NCBI GenBank assembly: GCA_015179125.1
Contig: WHVA01000131.1
Coordinates: 1-64,000, forward strand
Origin: Gautieria morchelliformis
Lineage: Eukaryota; Basidiomycota; Agaricomycetes; Gomphales; Gomphaceae
Reading direction: 5' to 3'
DNA: 64,000 nt
The position numbers and the translations under genes were made by a program. The notes below the pieces were generated by a model, which made no database searches, had not been told where the DNA came from, and worked only from the letters and a program-made list of their open reading frames with translations. Below, piece after piece: positions 57,599 to 64,000 of this stretch. The stretch's first letter is position 1. Every line of letters begins with the position of its first letter.

Positions 57599-57717
57599 AA
57601 CTGTGGCGGTTGCGGACTTCTGGAAAAGCTTGCTGATTCAGCAAGTGTTCTGTTTTGCAACTCCGACATTCCTCAAGATCACAGTCGTGTGCGCCGCCTG
57701 ACGCTTAATATTGCAAA
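57599..57717. promoter_or_regulatory. Bidirectional promoter between PRP17 and RPS4
   Basis: Only 119 bp separate the PRP17 start codon (minus) from the RPS4 start codon (plus), so both 5' UTRs and promoters must lie here or in the first introns. No TATA box is obvious. A TGCTGATTCAGCA palindrome is at 57631-57643. Confidence 0.7.
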
Positions 57718-58833
57718 ATGGTCAGTCCTGTTCATTGCAGATGGGTTGCATGGCTGCTGTTATTGTCTGCCATGTCGAGGTTATGCGTTGCAGCTATTGT
57801 TTCGGGTGGATGGAACATTGTGGAACGGATGGTGTGATGTTGCAACACATACTAACTTCTGTTTTCTGTAGCCCAGAGGTCCGAAAAAGCATTTGAAACG
57901 CCTTGCTGCGCCTAGCTCATGGATGCTGGATAAGCTTAGCGGCACCTACGTGCGTGCTTTCTGCGGGTTAGCGGGTCATTTTATACTGACTTGACCATTG
58001 GTATAGGCCCCCCGTCCTTCTCCTGGTCCCCATAGGCTCCGCGAATCTCTCCCTCTCACCATCTTTCTCCGCAACCGCCTGAAGTACGCCCTGACCGGTC
58101 GTGAAGTGACTTTGATCCTCGCGCAGCGGCTGATCAAGGTTGACGGGAAAGTAAGGACCGACACCACGTATCCTACTGGTTTCCAAGGTGCGGTTCTTTG
58201 ACGTGCTGCTGCACTTGGTGCAGTGGTCTGATGGAATGTGCGCAGATGTTGTCTCAATCGAAAAATCTGGCGAGCACTTCCGTTTGTTGTACGATGTTAA
58301 AGGTCGTTTCACCATTCACCGCATTACACCGGAAGAGGCCACCTACAAGCTTCTTAAGGTGAAGCGTATCGCTGTTGGTGCACGCAGTGTTCCGTACATT
58401 GTAACCCATGATGGACGCACTATCCGGTATCCCGACCCGCTCATCCGGGCTAACGACACCGTCCGTTTCGACCTTGAGCAGAACAAGATCACCGACTTTG
58501 TCAAGTTTGACACGGGAAATATCTGCATGATCACTGGTGGACGCAACATGGGTCGCGCAGGTGTTATTGTTCACCGTGAGAGGCATATTGGTGGCTTTGA
58601 CATTGTGCACGTCAAGGACAGTCTCGACCGCACGTTTGCTACCCGGTTTGTAGTCTTTCTCCTCCCAAGTTTTGCCTTCTCATAATTGCCGGTTATGCAA
58701 TAGGATCACCAACATTTTCATCCTTGGTCAAGGCTCCAAGCCGTGGATCTCTTTGCCCAAGGGTAAAGGGACCAAACTTACCATTTCTGAAGAGAGGGAT
58801 CTCAGAAGACGTCAGCGAGCAGCAGAGCAGTAG
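57718..58833 (+). CDS. RPS4: 40S ribosomal protein S4 (eS4)
   Basis: Small-subunit ribosomal protein. Exons 57718-57720 (ATG alone), 57872-57949, 58007-58187, 58246-58645 and 58704-58833 join in frame. Reads [61 protein letters not shown] (S4 RNA-binding region), [75 protein letters not shown] (KOW-like), [37 protein letters not shown] and the C-terminal [15 protein letters not shown]. About 263 residues, the family length. Having only the start codon in exon 1 is common in fungal ribosomal protein genes. No damage. Confidence 0.96.
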
Positions 58834-59126
58834 AGCACTAGGTAGGCCTTAAGCGCTATACTAGTTTGCTTTATTTGGTTTATGCTAGTCATGCCCTGTA
58901 TGCTTCGACCCTCCCGCTAAAAATGAATGCATGCATGTATAGATCGTGCCCTAACACATAAGCTCTCTTAGATTTGATGCACGCATGGGCGATTCGGCTG
59001 ACTGGATGTACCCTAATCCACACATTCACTGTTTGATACTGTATCTAGTTTATCATGCCTTTAATCTTATATGTTGACAATAGGAAGCAGTTGAATGAAC
59101 GACAACCGTTGGAACCGACAATAATA
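58834..59126. other. RPS4 3' flank, no gene seen
   Basis: About 290 bp of AT-rich sequence between the RPS4 stop and the HECT relic. No coding sequence recognised. Confidence 0.5.
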
Positions 59127-59424
59127 TCACGACAAGTGGAAACTGCCTTCCTTCATGGCGGTCTCCACCTTCTCCGCCATGACGGCCTTCGAGCTGTAGT
59201 CTGGCAGTTTCAAATAATTTACGCACGTCATGCCACTGGGGAGATAGTCGTCTGCTGAAAGTGGCGCTCGTGAAGTTTGCGTATGACAGCGAGCGGAGGG
59301 TTGAGACCTCGGAAGCCTACGAAGTGTGTGTTAGACCGACATCAGAGCAGGGCAACGGTCACGGCAACATACCATCTACGGGCAATTTGGGGCTACTAGT
59401 TATGAATTGCAAGTTACTCGTTCT
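59127..59424 (-). pseudogene. UFD4: 3' end of a HECT ubiquitin ligase (UFD4/TRIP12 type), relic
   Basis: Minus strand: LQFITSSPKLPVD, an intron with GTATGT donor and CTAAC...TAG acceptor, [14 protein letters not shown], then after a one-base loss [40 protein letters not shown] and GSFHLS-stop (59127). TCxNYLKLPxYSS includes the catalytic cysteine of UFD4/TRIP12 HECT domains, which tag substrates for the proteasome. Only about 85 codons remain. Nothing upstream (59425-59750) continues the HECT fold. The frameshift and isolation mark it as a gene fragment. Confidence 0.75.
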
Positions 59425-60410
59425 CCAGCTTGAAGGGGCAAGCGGAATTCCCAGGGCTGGCTTAGACATATGTAAATGTATATGAAGAGATGTTTATCAT
59501 CGATGTTAGACATCATGGTGGGTATTGTTCAACGTTCAACCCAAACAGCTCATGTTGGCGGACCGGGCAGGCTGATATCATTCGAGCTTCGCGTAGTGTC
59601 CATAGGGAACAGAAGCACGACTTTCAAGTTATTGATGGTGCTAGCAGGGAGTAGGAGACCCAGGGTACGCGTCAATGAGTGGGGATCGTCGTTCCTGTTG
59701 TGCTAGATATCGAGGGAGTAGAGTCTATCCCTTGATTTCATTCACCCTTCCAGGCTACGAAAGTAACGCTAGATAATCATTACTTCGTTCACTTGTCGCC
59801 TTCCGAGACTATGTTATGTTTGGCCTAGTGGCCGAGAGATCCCAGTCACTGTAGACAATGTCGATGAGTATATCGCGGCTGATGATGTTCGGAAACGCAG
59901 AGGAGGGCTGGAGTCCCCGACTCCGACTGAAAGGAGGGGAGGGTTCTGTGGACACAACCTGTCAAGGATTCCTGCTGTACCTGTAATGTTCATGTTTTAT
60001 GATCAAGTTTGCCCTTTTTTATGTTTCCCTGCATTATCGTTTAACTAATGCGGTCGTGATCGACCAATCCTATTGCACGTGTGCGCGTTTTGTATTTCGC
60101 CATCATAATCTCCCCTGTTCTATAATCCTATTCACCCATATTTGACGTCCCTGCATTATCTTTGTCCAGTTCATTTTCCACCGATGGTATGGTGTACAGA
60201 CATTATAAATCACAGATACGGTACAGACATACATTAAGACTTTCCCTAGAGATTCAACACGTATGAGACGTGTGACTCCTGTAAAGGAGTCGGGGACTGG
60301 CGCTAAAGCGCCGCTACCGATATTGTAAGTAAGCGTTTTTATGATGGTGATAGTACGGTGCTCGACTTGCGATCCGCAGCCCTCGCGCGGTGAAGCGTTG
60401 AAGGCCGATC
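59425..60410. other. Interval without a recognised gene
   Basis: No homology seen. Two adjacent hairpins, GACTCCTGTAAAGGAGTC (60277) and GGCGCTAAAGCGCC (60299), sit about 350 bp upstream of the next gene. CT/GA-rich words related to 59915-59930 recur. Short open frames at 59476-59706 lack support. Confidence 0.4.
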
Positions 60411-60656
60411 TTGGTGGGATTTATATCCGGATTTAACTGGTCTGCGCGCACTACAGCTAGTGAGTTCACGATGAGTCAATCTTCGGACGTGAGTCTGCAC
60501 AGTATTTTGAACGCCCTCGATGCATCGCTGACTCGGATCTTCCCGAAAGAGGCACAGCTGCAGTGCAAGCGCGAATCTGTCGATGGTGGTTCACCTTCGA
60601 CTCTTCAACTTAGCTCTCTGCTCCTCTGCTCCTTTGGTCACGACGTCTTGTGCAAT

Positions 60657-62691
60657 GACCGATTACAACACCGATTACCAGATTTACAGCCGGAATTTAG
60701 TTCTTGAGGGAAAGGGATTCGCACCTTGGTTCCCCGGTTCGGTCAACATAGCGGAAGTAGGTTACGTCCATCGTGGTGGGTGGATACGGCTCTTTGATGC
60801 CTCTAAAGCCCGTGGCGACCTGAGCAATAACCTGGGCGTACCGGGTGATCTCGATTATGTTCCTATGATCATTGGCGAGATTGAGAAGCGCATGCTCAAC
60901 GATGGTGCAAGGCCTTTTGCGAGAGGAAGGGGAGGGCCTCTGGAGTATGTGACGGAGATTTCCAGCAACATGTGTGTGGCTATTCCGTCGTCGCTAACAG
61001 CCCTAATGTCTCATGTGAACACTCAGACCAGTCACACCTGGCAGTCTCCGGTATAGCTTCAAATCTTCCAAGCATGAGGGTGCGATTCTCGTACATAGTG
61101 GTGGCATCGATACCCAGGATGCCTTAGAAAAATCCGCATTTCAAAAATACATGCGCAAGAACTATGCATCCTGGTTAACATTCGCCAACGACAAGAACAA
61201 CCGTGACATACGTCTGATTGACCTTGTCCTAGTCACCGGATGTGACAAGACCTCGTACTGGGCCTGTTCCGCGTTTGATGCTTCAGCCAAGGTAGATCGT
61301 GAATTGGTCCTCGATGTAGGGTTCGGGAAAGCAAAAACATGGGCTACATGGGTCGATAGGCAATTTCATGCGGCATGGGGGCACTCTGGTCCAGCAACCA
61401 CAAGAAGAGACGACAGCCTCCCAACCCCTCCTCAGAGCGATACCGATAACTCGGATTATGCAAGGAAGGATGAGCTGCATGTTCCTCGGGGATATAGCAT
61501 GTGCGTAATAAATTCGTTGACGGGGTTGTTAGCACGGATTTATAGACTGAGGCAAACTCCAGTGCCACTGGGTCCGAAACACTGGGTGACGAAATGCGTC
61601 GGTGGGCTTCTAAAGAGGTCAATCGCCGGGGTATGCACAAGGCACAGTGGTAGTTCTATGCCCCGGTGACTAAATATGAGTTAACAGACACTCTGGATGG
61701 GAAAAACTTGGACCGTCCGCGAGATCAATGCATTTTCATACGTGGCTACAAGATTTGTGATAAGCCCACTGGGTTCGCTCTACTTTCCCATTGGCGTTAC
61801 CACACGCAGGATGAACAGGGGTTCAACGTCATACATCCTGGTGAACAGGTTGAACGTGGAGGCAGCGGAGGTGGGGATAACCCTGGGCCCGGAGGTAACA
61901 GCCCTGGCCCCGGAGGTAACAACTCGGGCCCCGGAGGTAACAACTCGAGCCCCGGAGGTAACAACTCGAGCCCCGGAGGTAACAACTCGGGCCCCGGAGG
62001 TAACAACCCTGACCCCGGAAGAAGCAACCCTGGCCCCCGCAGCAACAGATCGGACCTTGGAGGCAATGGAGACCAGGAAAGAGAGGTCGACACATCAGGA
62101 AGTTATCAGGACCATCCATCGGGACCCCCAGGCAATTCTTCATTGGTATCCTCTGAGGGTAAGAATGTGGCACATTTTGGCACAGGTGGAATGTCGGATC
62201 AAATGACCAATCCATCCGACTCACCAAACCTGCATTCCCAACTTGGTTATGATATAGACAAAGATCTCCTTGATTACCTATGCAATCATGACAAGGTGAG
62301 GGTATTTTACTACCCTTTGATTGTGAAGTTTGTGTTCATTTGTCAAGCAGGTACCTACAGCTGTGGAGATCACACTTCTATATATTTTGGAGGTGACAGT
62401 CACTTCTGTTCACTGGTCTAAAAATTACTAAAAGAATGACAGAACTCCGATGCTGAATTTGCACTAGCACATGATGATGATTTGTCAGTATGGCTGAAAG
62501 TGAGTAAACTACTCATATAAGCTTATGTTTGTGGTTTATGCTATATTAGGATGGGCCTTTGCCTGAAGATCTCTTCAGTGAGATTTGCAGAGTTCAACCA
62601 AAGATATTTTTAGTAGACCAAGGTCAGTATGCCATGGCATATGTGTTCCTTGATTGATTATCCTACATAAACAGTTGGCATGTTAGAAACA
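60657..62691 (+). CDS. Agaricomycete-specific family protein, with Gly/Pro repeat, likely fused to TPR array
   Basis: Function unknown; the family is abundant in mushroom genomes. Starts MTDYNTDYQIYSRNLVLEGK (60657), then GFAPWFPGSVNIAEVGYVHR, GGWIRLFDAS and EYVTEISSN. A 60-bp intron (about 60972-61031) leads to PVTPGSLRYSFKSSKHEGAI, FQKYMRKNYASWLTFAN and the hallmark RLIDLVLVTGCDKTSYWACSAF. A second intron (about 61481-61686) leads to DQCIFIRGYKICDK. A repeat of about seven GGNNSGP-like units (21-bp DNA repeat, 61866-62036) and an acidic linker follow. Further short exons read VPTAVEITLLYILE, NSDAEFALAHDDDLSVWLK, DGPLPEDLFSEICRVQPKIF and LVDQ-V, which continue in frame into the TPR region from 62673. 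Exon borders after 62295 are inferred. Confidence 0.6.
61866..62036 (+). repeat. 21-bp coding minisatellite (GGNNSGP repeats)
   Basis: The unit GGCCCCGGAGGTAACAACTC plus one base is repeated about eight times, some copies varying at two or three bases. It encodes a glycine/proline/asparagine-rich flexible stretch within the family gene. Confidence 0.85.
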
Positions 62692-64000
62692 ACTTATTTA
62701 ACCTCTCTGGCTGACCAATCAGACATGGAACATGTGGCTCATCAGACATCTCATATAATAAGAGCATGGCCTCCAGATGTAGAGCTAGCTTTAATGAACT
62801 GGAATGAGGGTCAGGGGAACAAGGCTGAAAAGTCGCATCTGCAGGGTTTGGATATAAGTAAGAGGCTGCTTGGCAAGGAGGATATTGCCACACAGAATAG
62901 TATAGACAACCTTGGTTTAACTCATAGATATCAGGGCAGGTTGAAGGAGGCTGAGGGACGTGAAGTGGAGGCCCTGGAGTCAAGCAATATAGTGATTGAA
63001 GAGGAGCATCCTGCCACCCTGATTAGCATGGGAAATCTTGCCTTAACTTACAGAAACCAGGGCAGGTGGAAGGATGCTGAGGATCTTGAAGTGGAGGTCC
63101 TGGAGTCAAGGAAGAAAGTGCTTGGCGAGGAGCATCCTGACACACCGAATAGCATGGGCAATCTTGCCTTAACTTACAGAAATCAGGGCAGGTGGAAGGA
63201 GGCTGAGGAACTTGAAGTGGAGGTCCTGGAGTCAAGGAAGAAAGTGCTTGGCGAGGAGCATCCTGCCACACTGAATAGCATGGGCAATCTTGCCTTAACT
63301 TACAGAAATCAGGGCAGGTGGAAGGAGGCTGAGGAACTTGAAGTGGAGGTCCTGGAGTCAAGGAAGAAAGTGCTTGGTGAGGAGCATCCTGCCACACTGA
63401 ATAGCATGGGCAATCTTGCTTCAACATACAGAAACCAGGGCAGGTGGAAGGACGCTGAGAAACTTGAAGTGCAGGTCCTGGAGTTAAGGAAGAGGGTGCT
63501 TGGCAAGGAGCATCCTGGAACACTGAATAGCATGGGGAATCTTGCTGCGACCTACTGTAGCCAGGGAAGGTGGAAGGAGGCTGAGAAACTTGAAGTGGAG
63601 GTCCTGGAATTAAGCAAGGAAGTGCTTGGTGAGGAGCATCCTGCCACCCTGATTAGCATGGGAAATCTTGCTTCAACCTACAGTAACCAGGGCAGGTGGA
63701 AGGATGCTGAGGATCTTGAAGTGCAGGTCCTGGAGTTAAGGAAGAGAGTGCTCGGTGAGGAGCATCCTGCCACCCTGATTAGCATGGGAAATCTTGCTTC
63801 AACCTACAGTAACCAGGGCAGGTGGAAGGATGCTGAGGATCTTGAAGTGGAGACCCTGGAGTCAAGGAAGAAAGTGCTTGGCAAGGAGCATCCTGACACA
63901 CTGATTAGCATGGGAAACCTTGCTTCAACCTACAGAAACCAGGGCAGGTGGAAGGATGCTGAGGAACTTGAAGTGGAGGTCCTGGAGGCAAGCAAGAAAG
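62673..64000 (+). CDS. TPR array of kinesin-light-chain type (TPR_12-like), runs off the window
   Basis: Open without a stop from 62673 (MLETTYLTSLADQSDMEHVA) to the window end. From about 62780 it is made of 42-residue repeats with consensus HPATLNSMGNLALTYRNQGR, WKEAEELEVEVLESRKKVLG and EE. About ten repeats are present, and the 126-bp DNA units from 63007 on are nearly identical. Such arrays form superhelical protein-binding scaffolds and are common C-termini of fungal NLR-like proteins, where they act as variable recognition parts. Here no NB-ARC or other nucleotide-binding domain precedes it. Splice signals instead join it to the family protein at 60657. The 3' end is outside the window. 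Confidence 0.85.

Noticed and set aside
61797..62227. Minus-strand Leu/Pro-rich frames opposite the GGNNSGP repeat
   Set aside because: Antisense of the 21-bp minisatellite; the family frame on plus explains the sequence.
63023..63533. Minus-strand Cys/Pro-rich repeat frames
   Set aside because: Antisense shadow of the plus-strand TPR array, which is open over the whole stretch.

Overview
The window looks like nuclear DNA of a mushroom-forming basidiomycete (Agaricomycetes). Genes are split by many introns of about 45-65 bases with GT...AG ends, housekeeping genes are closely packed, and several protein families known mainly from Agaricomycetes occur next to Copia, Gypsy and DNA transposons. 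I cannot name the species.

Layout. (1) 1-10424 is transposon-dominated. A copy of an Agaricomycete-specific gene family is split at 758/10016 by a 9.26 kb unit with terminal inverted repeats and a CAAC target duplication. The unit carries a degenerate, intron-containing piece of an AP-3 beta adaptin gene, into which a 5.25 kb Copia element later inserted (381-bp LTRs, TCTTT duplication). (2) 10425-21320 is relic territory: a broken DDE transposase with an N-terminal zinc-binding domain, a foldback element, a USP-like reading frame, and the 3' end of a chromodomain Gypsy element with an extra unrecognised ORF and a 3' LTR. (3) 21450-38528 is a run of minus-strand housekeeping genes: dihydroorotate dehydrogenase, importin-4/Kap123, a Rom2-type RhoGEF, BCS1 and carnitine acetyltransferase (two frameshifts). 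(4) 38820-52202 is a rearranged block. It holds three partial copies of a unit made of a nuclease-like family gene head-to-head with PRP17, a partial BCS1 duplicate carrying a solo LTR, a truncated tyrosine recombinase and a truncated Gypsy element. (5) 52479-58833 returns to housekeeping: SEC1 and intact PRP17 on minus, RPS4 on plus, with PRP17 and RPS4 sharing a 119-bp promoter. (6) 58834-64000 holds a HECT-ligase 3' relic and a full member of the gene family that is split at the left end. This member has a glycine/proline repeat and appears to run by splicing into a long kinesin-light-chain-type TPR array that leaves the window.

The housekeeping genes serve pyrimidine synthesis, nuclear import, Rho1 cell-wall signalling, respiratory complex III assembly, acetyl-unit shuttling, exocytosis, splicing and translation. 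They share no pathway and look like an ancestral gene-dense block (DHODH-KAP123-RhoGEF-BCS1-CAT2 // SEC1-PRP17-RPS4) opened between CAT2 and SEC1 by about 14 kb of duplications and transposon debris. All coding calls come from reading conserved motifs by eye. Exon borders are given where the splice sites could be read directly.
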